A stretch of DNA of 64,000 bases from Callipepla californica brunnescens (lineage: Eukaryota > Chordata > Aves > Galliformes > Odontophoridae): positions 99,231,034 through 99,295,033 of the forward strand of contig JALIRH010000001.1 in assembly GCA_023055505.1 (NCBI GenBank), written 5' to 3'. The notes under the pieces are model-generated. The model did no database searches. It was given only the letters and a program-made list of their open reading frames with translations, and was not told the DNA's origin. How positions within the stretch are numbered: position 1 is the first letter of the stretch; every line of letters begins with the position of its first letter. The translations under genes and the position numbers were made by a program. Positions 12,401 through 25,180 of this stretch are shown here, in pieces.

Positions 12401-15400
12401 GAGTGCTGTTAAACTCATTAAAGAAAAAATGAAGTTAGAGAAACTGGTCTTATTTTTTTTCACTCCCAGTAGAGTTCATTTCTACTTCAACAACTAAGCC
12501 AAGGTCACATTTAACTCACTTCAATTTCACCCAGTGCACAAGCTAATGTCAATAGTACAGCTGCCATGCAGAGCTAAAGACTGATGGTTAGACAAAGCCA
12601 TTTACACAAGGCTGGGTCTTTCATCTTCTCTCAGCTAGTGACATAAGAAAGCACTGAGGTTATTCTCAACTAGAGACTAAAACTGGCATATTAGAAAAAA
12701 TGTTATTCTCCTTAGCTGTCACACAAAGGATCTGAAGAAATGTAGAAATGTTTTTTTCCTTGGTCATCTAGGGAGATCACAAAGTGACTCTAATAGCCTT
12801 CACTCTGAAATTTTCACATGGTTTAAGTGATTGCCAAGTCTGATATTTTCCATTTACACTTCATTGCCATCAGAAAAAGAAAAAAATCAATATACCTACC
12901 TACTCAAGTGTGTCACAGGATGAGCTTATAAAAGAAGACATCAGTCTTTTTAGGGCATGAAAAATATACTTATTCAAATATATCTTATTTAAAATGACAT
13001 AAATTGCAGTGGTTAGTCAAGATTCGATTTCCTCTAAAATATAAGACTTAAAATATTCCCCGACTTGCCAAGGAATAAGAATCCTTCAAACTGTTGATAT
13101 GTACAAATGTACTTGCTTTCTGTTGTAAGTTATACCTGCAATGGTGTACCGATATTAGTGACTATCCTTATGAATTTTAAAGGGAAGGTGAAACCTAACA
13201 CATTACCAGATTGTTCAGAGATGGAACAAATAACTGGAACATTGCCAAAACATGGAAGCAAGTTTTTTTCTTTTCAATTTTATAACGTATGTGAATTTGT
13301 GTTGCCTTAGCTTTTTGGCTCTCCTATGATACCCTGTGATGTCACGTGGCTCTGACAAGCTCATACACCCAAAGAAGAGCTATCTTTCTTTCACCTACTA
13401 TAGCTGTTACATACCTTATCTGTCCCATTAAAGATTTCTAGCAATTTCCTTGTAACATATGCAATGCCTTTTTTTTGATTTGTAAGTTTCATAGGTACAA
13501 TGGAATCTTCCTGTCAAGATATTTGCCTGCTTGACTGTTATCAAGAATTTTTGACAAGTGAGAACCAAATTTGTCCCTCACTGTTTCGTTCTCAGCGGAG
13601 GCTGAAAGGTCATTATTCACCTTAATATGTCATTTCAGTCCCATTATCTTTTTTACCTTGTTCTAGCACCTCTTTCTGGCAAAAGGGAGTGAGTAAGCTG
13701 TTGAAGAACTGAAATAATATTTCAGGCTACCTGCCAGCAAGTGTTAAATACAGATGAAATTTGTTTGCTTACAAAACGAGCAATTGAATTTAGGTATTGG
13801 GTGGGTCACCTCAGTGGTTTTTCCCATCCTCAGCTGGTCAATCAGCTAAAAAGGCAGAATTACCAGGGTCAATCCCTAAACTCTGCCCCCCATGTGGTAG
13901 CACAACATACCAACCATACAGCTACTAGGCCATCCCCCACAGTTACAAGTATTTCAAGGTCAATTTATCAATTTAACAGCTTCATCTTCTTAATCACTAA
14001 ACTTCTGTCTCTTTGAGCTTGTGCTGAAAGACTGTGGCTGCTAATTAAAATGGAGCTTTACTAGCAAGTACACAAATTAGATCCTGTCAGTAAGTTTATT
14101 CTAACTATTGGTCATTTCTAAATGCCTTTTTAATCCCCTAATTTTTACATTAAAATTCAAAAGCCTAACAATCTTAATCACCCCTACATCAAATTCATCA
14201 TTAAGAACAGGAAGCCAGATGGTATAATTTTGATTTACCGGACTTCAGCGTGAATTAATGTACTGAGTGCCGATAATGAATACATCAAACCTGATATTGC
14301 AGAAACCTATGAATCTGGCATGTTAAATTAATAACACACTTTGCACAATGAAAGCATGTAAGCTCATATAAAACTGAGGAGTAATGGTCCCTTTTATTTT
14401 AAATGGTCTTTATTAGCCTGCAGTTTTGACTCTTAAAAAAAAAGATGTGCATTATGCTTAAGAAAGTCCTGTCTATTTCATATCTGTTCTTCTTCATGTA
14501 GGGATCAAGTGAAAATAATAATTTGATTGTAAAATCTTTGGTTCTGAAAGATAAACTGGAGGAGAACAGGCCTCAGTGACTTGACTGTATCTATTCAATT
14601 TATGTTGAAATTATTGGTAAAATTTGACTGGAATCATGGAATTCACTTATTTCAAGATGTTATAGTACAGCATTGTTAACTGCTTGACCCACTACTTTAT
14701 TCCACAGCAGATCATGATTTTTTTTTCTTATTTTTGGTGTGTTTTCCTTTCAAATATATGAATCTTCTCTTTCCCGTGAAATTTTATGGTGACTATTAAA
14801 GTGAATAATCCTTTGTAAAAATGGAGAATCAGAAGTTAGTGTATACAGAAAAAAATAATAATCAAGCATTCAGAAAGAAAAATACTAGATAACTGTGGTA
14901 TATGTTTACTATATATTCTGATTATCTAGATATTATGCAGCATGGAAATGTTAAAGAGATTAGAATCTTTGAAACAAAATAGATGGAAAGCAATATTAAA
15001 TATTCCAAACCATTTGAACCAGTGAGTACCTTGCATTCTAACAAAAAAGTTATGTGATGCAGAAATTACATAAATACATCACTTCCAAATGTATAATTTT
15101 ACATGTGCAATTAAAAATATGACAGGCATCAGATATTCTGGTGGACCTAAGAATAAGATGATGCAATCTAATTCCAGTTCAGGACAAAGACAAAATTGTC
15201 TTTAATGACATCAGAATCATGTGAAAATGCATACAAGATCAACAGCTTCTGTTTCAGGTATGTACTGGCAACACAAACAGAAGTAGATTTCTTAAGTACA
15301 AATCTGAGCTCTGAAATATGTCTGAGTTAGATAACTTCCAAATGAAATAAAGTTTGAAACAGTTTTATACTGAATTACCTAAAGCACACAAATATAGACT

Positions 15401-18400
15401 GATAGTCCATCAGCCAGAAAGGCAGGATGAGAGCAGTCTCTATTTTGGAAACTACCGTCTGTTTGCTATAAAAGCATTTAGAGAGTTAGAAAAAGCCTAC
15501 TCCAGGCCTGAGTAGGATAAAGCTGACTGAATAGGTTAACAGGAGCATAAACACTTCCTTGGCTTTATTCTGTCTCTCAGTCTCCTCTGCACAGTAAGTG
15601 AATGTTTCAGCAGACTCAGTGTAGCTGTAGGAAATATATTCAATATAGTGTGGGTAGGATAATAGCAGGGAAAATGTTGCAAACCTGAATTAGGTTCTAC
15701 TTTTCAGCTAGCCTTGCTTATTGCACGAGTGTGTTCTTGCACTTACAACTATGGCATATAATTTGTACTGCTTAGAGATAAACTGTTAAGATTGATTACT
15801 AAACAAAACAAGTCTTGCATTATGGATTTGCCTAGAGAGGATATAAAAAACCTCTTACACCTCTTCCTTTTTCATTTTAGTGTTTTCATCCTTCAAAGAG
15901 GGTATACCTTACTAATATTTGGGAATGGAGGAATAAGATAATCATTCCCCCAAAAGAAGTGCATGCTGCAAACCATTCTAGCAACTTAACAGAATTAGTC
16001 AGTCTTTTCCAGATGAAAATGTTTCTCATTCTTAAATCTCTAGCTGAAGCCCATTTGACAAACCTATTATAAAATGAATAAATGTAGCTCTGTGTGATTT
16101 GTCCATTGTCAACATGTTAACACACTTTATTTGAAGGTAGATTGATGAAGGGTGGCTGAAGGAGTTTACCCTCCTGAGTTAAAGAATAGAAAACCCTTTT
16201 TTCTTAGTATTTTTCTTTTTTTCTTAGAAGTTCACAAGAGTAGATATACAATTATCCTCGACTTGCTGATGCAAAGGAACAGAGCATTTAGTTTCTTGTC
16301 ACTGTCTCTGAAATTCCTAAAGGTACAATTAGCATTTCATTTGACATAATGTTGAAAGGTTCATAGATTGATCTTCCCTAAAATGCAGCAAGAATTTTTT
16401 GAAATGCAAATTTTGACATTTATTAACTTTTATTCCAGATCTGTTTATAGACTGTAAAACTGTGCATACATTTAACTCGAAGAAGCTAAAAGGACAATGT
16501 TTAGGTGGATACTCTGTGTTATAATAAAAGTCTATTTTATTGTTTCAACAATGAAATTTTTATTATCAGAGATTTATGATATCAGCACAGCAGTTTTTAC
16601 TGCATGATTCACAGTGTTTTTATAGACGTATATTCAACAAAACAAGGAGAGAAATTGTACTGCAGTGCTCTCTCTCAGGAGTGCTTTTCCCCATTGAAAT
16701 AATGTCAGCAGTTTTCCACCTTCAAAGCCCTATGTTTTCAAATCAATTAACAATTCTAATTGTGCTGGAACAGTTGTTCACTTAGCTTGGCAAATGGGAC
16801 AGGAAACATTATTTCCTTTCTTTGCCTAAAATGAAGACTTTAATCTTCTGAACCATATTTAACATATAAAAAACACACAACTGAAAAGTTAGGCAGTTTG
16901 GAAACTCACTCTATTGTAAATGTTTTTTTTTAGTGTTCAGGCCTCTATATAATGGAGCAAGAGCTCTACAGTTTCCCCTCTGGGTGCCAGTAAACCATCT
17001 TAGGATTCATTTTGAATATTTCAGGTGAGATTTGTATCTATCTAGACAGCTGTAAGAGTTATTGCTTTTGCAAAATGGTAAAACAAACACTGATTCTGAC
17101 CGAACTAGTGATACCAGAATTCAGATATGGATCTTGTTACACAGGGCTGACATAAAGTAATACAATATGCCAGAGCCAAGACTTAAAGGCCAAATTTACA
17201 TTCCATTTTATTTATATACATACATATTGTGTGCTTGGATAGGAGCATAGTGCAAGATATAATTACTGTGACTTCATGCAGAGACTAACACTGAACTGTT
17301 AAAATAAATGTGCATGTTTCTTCTTCAAACCCCAAAGCAATTTACCACATTGGCAAAAAAAAATATTACTCCATTTAACAAATGGAACAATCTCATGATA
17401 GAACATAGAATCACCGCACAATCCCTTTTCAGAATTAAAGAAGTCAAAGGTCTTGTAGCTAAACAAAACATACAGTGCTCTATAGTGAATAAAATGATAA
17501 TCCACTGACCAAAAAAAACACGTACAAGTATGAATTTAAGGTGATATGTTTTCATATAACACTTGTATTACTTTGAAGATCACAAAGGCAGAAATAACGT
17601 GTATTGTTCATATCATGAGAAGTACTCAGTACAGATTAACTGCATGAAGGGTCTGGTGAAAGTTTACATATATTCACCTTAATCTTAACCTTTTCTAGGA
17701 ACTTGCCAAGAATTTGGTCATATTATGTACATGAAACTCCTGGGTGGTTAGAACATCACTTTTACTACAACATTAGCTGTGGCCTAGACAGCGCAGTCTA
17801 AGCTGTCTTCATATATGCAGCACTACTCTAGTTACTGTTTCCAAAATGATATTTATTCAGATCCAAGAAAAAACTAGAAGAAAATTTTACTTCCCCTGAT
17901 TACTCTGGTTTTGTTTTTTTTTTTACTGTTTTTCTGTTGAGTCATTTATTTCACCGCTAGTTATTTGATTATTAGTGTGATGGTGCTTTTAGATAGGACG
18001 TCAAAGTAAAAATGACATGAAACTTAGGAATTTATTAGGAATCCAGAAATATCTGGCTGAACTTACTTGTGTATACATAGAGGACAAGGGTGGTTTTTTT
18101 GTTTCATTTTGTTTTGTTTTGTTTTGTTGTTCCTCTGTTTAACACTGATGCAATAGTTTGGATTTTGGCACCTTCCTGTCTAAACTTAATAGCTCATTGC
18201 TGATATGTACAGTACTTCCATATTGGACAACTTTAATTATTCGCTGATGAGGAAACTGTCATTCACTGCATCTGCTAGAGGATTTGTATCATATGAAGAT
18301 ATTGAATACAGTACCACTGTCGGTTTCTGACTCAGAGCCTGAGACTTTACTCAAAAGAGAATAAAAGCTAGATGAAACTAATCAGAAACTTGGGATACTC

Positions 18401-19587
18401 GGGTGGCAAAGAAAAGGTTATGAAAAACAGGTGGTCATTACTTACCTGCCATTCATGAAATGATTACAACATTTAGTATGAATTAAGCTCTTTTGTCTAT
18501 CCTAGCAACATACACTGCTAGGCACAGCTTGATATGAACTGTCTATTTTGTAAATGATGAATTAAACTAGACAGTATTCAGTGTGGTTAGTCACTGTGAC
18601 TACAGCATCTGAATTCAAGAAAGCCTGCCTGCCATCCAAGACTGCCAAATCTTCACATTTTCTGTCCCCTCAGTGGTGATGACTAGTCATAACATCTAAA
18701 CTAGATAATGATAGGAGACAATATCAATGTGATTTACTCAATAATTTTACCTAAAGTGATAGCTGAGATTACACTAGAACACAGATATGTGTGTGCTACT
18801 GCGGATGCACAGAAATGTGTTATCCTGGGTGATTATTATTATTGGATCAGTACTAGTCACAAGACTAGATTTAAACATCCTACATTGAGACTTAGGATGA
18901 AATGTGATCAAAACAGCTTTCTTAGAGGTATGTGTTGCTCACTGGGCACCCTAATGTATCACTTTTCAGGAACAGCAGGAGGCCCACCAATGTTCTAATT
19001 TCTGCCTAATTTCCTTTAATTTGAAAAATGGAGCCTTTCTCTAAGTTTTCTTGGTGCTGAGATTTTGTTTTCTGCACTACCAAGTTCCTCACAGAACACA
19101 AGGTAAAAGATTCCTGAATGAGGATAGTGTTTTTCCCCTGTGTATACTTGGCTAGAGCATTCATACAGGCAGTCCCTCTTCCTTCATATGCTCTTAGGAG
19201 AAGGCTCTGGTCACTAGATCTGTAGCATTTTCAAACATCTCTAAGTATGAATGTTTAGAGCATATATTCTAGCAGGTTTCTTGCCCCTAATTGTTTTGGT
19301 TTAAACAATCATTGACTAATATGCCAAAATGTCAGATATTACAGGAGATAAGAATCAGTAATCAGTCCTACTCACTGGGCTAGAAAGCTATACTCCCACC
19401 TCACTTTCTCTTTCTGGCTCAATGAATCTCAAATCCACCTCGATGCAGTATCTTCAACTTTCTCTAGCATACATTTATCTTTGAATACTGAAGTTTCTGC
19501 AACAGAAATGAGGATAAATTACTGTGTCTTTAAAGCTTCTTCTTTTTTTTTTTCTTTTGCATTTTAGTCAGCTGATATAATGTAATA
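9453..19587. other. Unique AT-rich non-coding DNA
   Basis: About 10 kb without a supportable gene, RNA gene or young transposon. A (GTTTT)-like run lies at about 18092-18130. Two patches with more CpG than their surroundings (about 12050-12215 and 14235-14345) are reported as possible conserved non-coding elements. Every open frame is under 100 codons and lacks motifs. Confidence 0.55.
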
Positions 19588-20182
19588 CAAGGGCTACTCT
19601 GATAGAAATTTATTATTCTGGCCCAGAATGTCAAAAGACAGATGTGGTAATAAGACAGTAGAGGCTGAACATTCCTGCCAATATTCTAGTACATTTTATT
19701 GCTATGCGACAGATGGCAGCAGAGGGGCAGTCTGACAGAATAGTGTCTGACATGATAGTGTGTAGGAAGCAAAGGTGTGTAACTGTATTCCTCTGAGTAG
19801 ACACAATTGCACCCACTGGCATTCATCAGTTCTTGAGGGATGTTTATAGCAATCAAACAGCAGATGTGAACACAGTGAGGCAGTGGGTAGAGTGTTTCAA
19901 CAGTGAAGTGAGAGGCAAGCCACATTCTGGGCAGCCGTGCACAACTATCACACCAAGAAATGAAGCGTCTCTATCAGCTCATCCAAGTGAACTGGATTAT
20001 AACCAGTAACTGTATAAGGAGATGAATATCAAATTCAGTGCATTGCAATTAACAGTACAGCATTAGAATAACACACAATTTGCATCAGGTGGGTTCCACA
20101 AATGCTCAAACAGAAACACAAAAAACACCATGTGCAACTGTCAGGATATGTTGAACCAAGATAAGGCTGAAGATCTTGGATT

Positions 20183-20376
20183 TCTTGGGTTGTAACATTA
20201 CTGATAACAAGATATGGTGTCACCACTATGAGATGGAGTTAAAGCAGTGGTTCGTGGAGTGGCAACATGAGAAATATCCATTGCAGAATAAGTTCAAAAA
20301 GCAGCCCTCAGCAGATAAAATAATGTACACTGTCTTTTGGAATAGGAAAGGGGTGATCCTTCTGGATTTCCTGTAG
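20183..20376 (+). pseudogene. Mariner transposase remnant, catalytic core
   Basis: This open stretch encodes part of the DD34D catalytic domain: a TDNKIW block holding the first catalytic Asp, then HHYEMELKQ and a VFWNRKGVILLDFL motif typical of mariner transposases. It ends in a TAG just after LDFL. The rest of the domain is on the far side of the inserted CR1, and reading frames do not connect. Non-functional. Confidence 0.8.
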
Positions 20377-20425
20377 CAGGACAAACCATCAACTCTGACT
20401 GCTGCACTGTGATACTGACTAAGCT

Positions 20426-21352
20426 TTATTTTAATGTCTTTATTAACAATCTTGATGAGGGGATTGAGTGCTCCCTCAGTAAGTTTGCAAATGACACCAA
20501 GTTGTGAGGGAGTGCTGATCTGCCTGAGGGGAGAAGGGCGCTACAGAGGTGACTGAATAGATGGGCCAAGGTTAACTGCATGAGTTTCAATAGGGCCAAG
20601 TGTCAGGTCCTGCATTTTGTTCACAACAACCCCAGGCAGCCCTTCAGGCTTGAGGAAGAGTGGCTGGAAAGCTGCCTGATTTAAAGGGTGTACTGATGGA
20701 CAGTCAGCTAAATATGAGCCAGCAGTGTGCCCAGGTGGCCAAGAAGGCCAGTGGCATCTGGGACTATATCAGGAATGGTGTGGGGAGCAGGACTAGGGAA
20801 GTCATCCTGCCCCTATACTCGGCATTGGTGAGGCCTCACCTTGAGTACTGTGTTCAGTTTTGGGCACCTCAATACAGAAAGGAAACTGAGATGCTGGAGC
20901 AGGTCCAAAGAAGGGCAACAAGGCTTGTGAAGGGTTTGTAGAATATGACCTATGAGGTGAGACTGAAGGAACTGGGGCAGTTTAGTCTGGGAAAAAGGAG
21001 GCTAAGGGGAGACCTTATTGCTCTCTTCCAATACCTGAAAGGTATTTACAGCGAGAGTGGGGTTGGTCTCTTCTCACTGGTGACAGGTGACAGGATGAGG
21101 GGAAATGGCCTTAAGTTGTACTGGGGTAGGTTCAGGTTGGATATCAGGAAGACTGGATATCAGGAAGGTTATGCCAGAGAGGTGATAGAGTCACCATCCC
21201 TAGATGTGTTTAAAAACTGTTTGGATGTGATGCTCAGGGACATAATTTAGAAGAAGGTTGTTAGAGTTAGGGGAGTATGGTTAGGTCATGGTTGGACTCG
21301 ATGATCTTTGAGGTCTCTTCCAACCTGAGTGATTCTATGATTCTATGATTCT
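20426..21352 (+). mobile_element. CR1 LINE, 5'-truncated, inserted in mariner
   Basis: This 927-bp CR1 carries the end of ORF2, the 3' UTR and the terminal repeat GATTCTATGATTCTATGATTCT. The ORF2 C-terminus is readable at 20660-20941 ([20 protein letters not shown], then a [12 protein letters not shown] block) and continues in another frame at 20945. It is 5'-truncated, starting at about TTAATGTCTTTATTAACAATC, and is not active. The mariner sequence AAGCT occurs on both sides (20421-20425 and 21353-21357), so insertion made a 5-bp duplication or used microhomology. Its intact 3' end and moderate divergence suggest it is younger than its mariner host. Confidence 0.93.
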
Positions 21353-21817
21353 AAGCTAAAAGCTCAAACTTCCAGAGTCAGGACAGAATGGAAGATGATC
21401 TTTCTCTTCTAACACAATAACATCATGCCCCAAACCAGTTTGAAGACGATGGAGGATGTTGCCAATCTTGGCTGAACTGTCCTGCCACACCCACCTTATA
21501 GTCCAGATTTTTATGTCTTCGGATTTCCTTCTGTTTGGACTCGTGAAAGATGGATGGAATGGACAACATTTTCCTAGCAACAATCCCATCATAACAGATG
21601 TGAAACAGTGGGTCACCTCTGCTGGTGCAGATTTTCAAGAGCATGGCATGTTGGCTCTTGTTCATCACTGGCAAAAACACTTAGTTTGTGACTGTGTTGA
21701 AAAATAGCATTTCATAGCTGAGAACCTACTCGGGTCAAACAGTGTTATTGTGGTCTTTATACCTGTTGCAGTTGCCATGGAAATAAATAGAAGGCATTAG
21801 TTTTGGAGCAACCTACA

Positions 21818-22239
21818 TTCATTACCCATTCTTACTGCCTTTACTTCTCTCTTGCAAACATTTTTAGGGTGAGTGAATAATTCTCCTGCCTTAGAGGAGA
21901 CAGATCTTTGTTCCTAAACAAAAGATAGTGGTAGAGCAGCCTTCAGTGCTGGATACTTTTGGTCCACATAGCTTAATGATGAGCTTAAACTGCATTTTTG
22001 CTGCCTGGAGGGTAAATCTACTGTATAGGTCACTACTCTTAAAGAATATAGAATCTGCTATTCTGCCATTCATAGCCTTGAGGCCTCACAACCAGGCACT
22101 GGTCCTCGGCTTCTTTTTTTTTTTATTTATGAATATAGGTATATTCAGGTTGGTTGCAGTGCTATATTGTAAGAAATAGGTTTGAGAAGTGTGATACACT
22201 AAAAATAGTGTAGCTAAAAAATATGCTAAGCTATCTTGA
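21818..22239. other. Spacer between mariner and CR1
   Basis: I see no gene or repeat here beyond a short T-run near 22110-22121. Confidence 0.5.
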
Positions 22240-22850
22240 TTCTGTCATGAGCTATCATGAGCCAGCAATATCCCCTCTCATGCCAGAAAGCCAACCATAT
22301 CCTGGTCAGCATCAAAAGAAGCGTGGCCATGTCCATACTGGTGAGACTTCACCTGGAGTGCTACATCCATATGTGGAGTCCTCAGTACATGAGGGACATA
22401 GGCCTGCTGGAGTGTGTCCAGAGTAAAGTCACAAAAATGATCCACAAAATGGAACACCTTTCTTATGAGGACAGGCTGAGAGAGAAGGGGCTGTTCAGCT
22501 TGGAGAACAGAAGGCTGCAAGATGATGGATAATGGCCTGTCAGTATCTAAAGAGAAGTTACAGGAAAGGAGACAGACATTTTAGCAAGGTCCGTGGTGAC
22601 AGAACAAGGGGAAATGGCTTCAAGCAAAAAGAGTGTACATGGAGGTTAGATAAAAAGTAAAAATCTTCTACAGTGAGGGTAATGAGGCATTGGAACAGAT
22701 TGCCCAGTGATGTGGTTGGTGCCCTGTACCTAGAGATTTTCAAGGCAAGGCTGGATAAGGCCCTGGGAAACCTGATTTGTACATGTCATTGCAGGGGAGT
22801 TGGACTAGATGGCCTTCCCTCACAACTCCAAGGATTCTATGATTCTCTGA
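22240..22850 (+). mobile_element. CR1 LINE, 5'-truncated
   Basis: A plus-strand CR1 3' portion. It holds the CR1 ORF2 C-terminal stretch (SQQYPLSCQKANHI and, in the same region, MIHKMEHLSYEDRLREKGL), then the 3' UTR with GGAACAGATTGCCCAGTGATG, and ends in GGATTCTATGATTCTCTGATT. Compared with the element at 20426, about 30-40 bases around the LPLYSAL block are missing near 22335, so it has an internal deletion. Frameshifts split the ORF. It is a dead copy. Confidence 0.92.
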
Positions 22851-24803
22851 TTTTATTTTTTTTTAATAGGAAATATAGCCATTGCTAAACTTGCTCAAAA
22901 AAATATGGTACAGCATATAAATTAGTTGTATGCTGCACATTCTTAGCTAGCAAAATACCTTCTCAAAGCTACTTGTGAGACATCTGATCTCGAGGAAGCT
23001 ATGGGCCTTCAATAGACTTCTGTAATTAGTTTTTCTCACTTAAACATCTTCATCTGTTCACTTAACCATCTTCATTTCTTCATCTGAGGGCATTTTGATT
23101 CACTTGCCTCCTTCTGTTGTGCAACTATCTTATACATCTAATAGTTTTAATACATCATCAATTCTGATCTTGAGCCACTGCTGTAAGTTAAAAACACTGA
23201 TATTTTTATTTGTCCTTTACCACATCTAATCTTGCCGCAGTCTGAAACTGAGCAGGCCTCCTTGACATGGAAGCATCTGCTTTTACAGAATCTGCCTCTC
23301 ATTTGCACCTCCAGAGAAGAACAAACATTTCTGCTTTGCAACAAGGTTTGCTCACTTTATAGTCAATTCTCAAATGTTTGTGAGAAGAATATGTGGGTTA
23401 TGGATTATACACATCATGCTTAAAAAATTAAATCCTTTCTGACATCTTTCCATGCTTATAGTCTCACTCTTAAAAGGTAAACATACTAAAGAAGAATGTC
23501 TTAGTGTTTACTATTCATGTGTTTTGAGTTATTTGTGCTTAACTTGATTCAGTTGTCTTGGCCCTTCCTGTCCTCTTCGAATCCTGACAGTATTTATGCT
23601 AGAAATCTGATGCTTTAGGTTTATTTTTTTCTTTTATTTTGTTGTATTTAAAGTACCATGAACACAAACAACCCTGTAAAAACCATCATCATGATTTGGG
23701 ATGGCTTATTCCTGACCACCCTTTGCCCTCTTTGGCCTGCAGTTCATTCTTGCTACACTCTTTCTTCCTATTCTTTGTACCTGAGAGTAATTGATTTCTT
23801 TTGATGGGAAGTTTGATTGATGTTGTCTTGGCTATATATCTGAGCTTTTTGAGTTTTGCTTCAGTGTTTTTAGTGCTTTGTACTGTCATAATTGTATAGC
23901 ACTTAAATATTACAGGCGCCAGAAAGAAGATTAAATAAATAAAATTATGTAGTATGAAATGTTATCATCCTTTGTTTGTGTACCTTGGTTTATATAGTGA
24001 ATAGCCTACATTTTTCTACTGATACTTGTTAGATGTTTAGCACAATAATAATATGAGGATTTCTATCCTGAATATTTTTTTTATTTTTATACAACGTATT
24101 GTGTGAGACCCATTTCAAGTAGATTATTTTTCCTGTCATTTATTTGTTATAGTTTAGTGTAATGGAGATACAATTCATAATATAAAGATAACTTGATTAT
24201 TTATATTATTTTAATCTTTCTGCTTTCGTCTAAAATAGAGAATTAAAATAAATTGTTTCCCCTCTGCTACCCATGTTTGTTTTATTTTATGGAAATATTT
24301 CATCTTCTTGTATGAAATTATAGTCATTTAACATGAATTTAACAATTGCATTTCTGGACCTTGTGTGCATATATTCAAATATTCTTGAACATTCTGATAA
24401 AAAAAGATAAAATATTCAGCAGAATGGTACATGAAGCTTAATAGAACCTATCCACCTTTTGTCTGACTTGTTCTCTCAGAGGAACTACAATGGTGACTTG
24501 GATAATAATGGCATTGTTTTTTCAATTAGAGCAACAACAAAAGAAATTCATTGAAAACTTGTCATTAGATATATAACAATTTTTTTTAATTCAGTTGAAG
24601 CTAACAAGTAATTCCCTTAACTGGAAAGAGATTATTGTCTGATTATGACAGATGTGAAAGCTTTTTAAAAAAATTTCAGTATTATACCAACATATTAAAA
24701 AAATAATGTAGTAGTTTTCACAAATTAATATTCTTACTGCACATGCCATAAACTGTCAGTGCAACAAAAATCATGTTTTATTAAAGCATATACACATAAG
24801 TTC
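22851..24803. other. Unique AT-rich non-coding DNA
   Basis: No gene, RNA gene or transposon is supported. Several T-rich and AT-rich patches occur (for example 23620-23645 and 24075-24090), without longer repeat structure. Confidence 0.5.
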
Positions 24804-25180
24804 ACAGAATCATAGAATGGTTTGCATTGGAAGGGAACTTAAAGATCATTTAAATATCCAATGCCCCAGCCATGGGCAAGACTGCTACCAATATATCAGG
24901 CTGCCCATGGCCCAGCTAACATGAGCTTGAGCACCTCCAGGGATGGGACAACCACAGCTTCTCTGAGCTGCCTATTCTAGTGCCTCCCCACCCTCTGAGT
25001 AAAGAGTTTCTTCCTAACATCTAATCTAAATATCTCCTCTTGTCTAAAACCATTCCCCCTTGTCCTGTCACTGTCTGTCCATGTAACAAGTCTGCCTTTC
25101 TCCTGTTTATAAACTCCCTTTAAGTACTGGAAAGTAACAATGAGGCCTCCCAGGAGCCTTCTCTAGACTGAGCAAGCCCA
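24804..25180 (-). mobile_element. CR1 LINE fragment, minus strand
   Basis: The left edge, CACAGAATCATAGAATGGTTTG, is the complement of a CR1 3' end. It is followed by the complement of the 3' UTR (GCCATGGGCAAG, GAGCACCTCCAGGGATGG, CCTTGTCCTGTCACTG). It continues to the end of ORF2 (GAGGCCTCCCAGGAGCCTTC...GAGCAAGCCCAG) and then becomes unique. The copy is 5'-truncated and moderately diverged. Confidence 0.92.

Larger units (their letters stand above)
19588..21817 (+). mobile_element. Mariner (Galluhop-like) DNA transposon, split by a CR1
   Basis: This is a nearly full-length but dead mariner-family copy: left part 19588-20425, right part 21353-21817, with a CR1 between. The left end follows a TA (19586-19587). 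The right end, GGCATTAGTTTTGGAGCAACC, is an imperfect inverted match to the left end of the copy at 49029. Transposase remnants include the N-terminal DNA-binding region (about 19740-20030), a catalytic block with TDNKIW then HHYE and PSADKIMYTVFWNRKGVILLDFL-like sequence (20180-20376), and the C-terminal part (21456-21707) with SDFLLFGLVKDGW, VKQWVTSAGADF and ALVHHWQKH. The second catalytic Asp (DNARPH-type block) appears changed to Asn (HNNIMPQTS, about 21411-21437). Stops and frameshifts show it cannot encode transposase. The family name comes from remembered sequence and needs an alignment. Confidence 0.85.

Noticed and set aside
20183..21707. Working mariner transposase gene
   Set aside because: Interrupted by a CR1, has stops and frameshifts, and the second catalytic Asp appears replaced by Asn.
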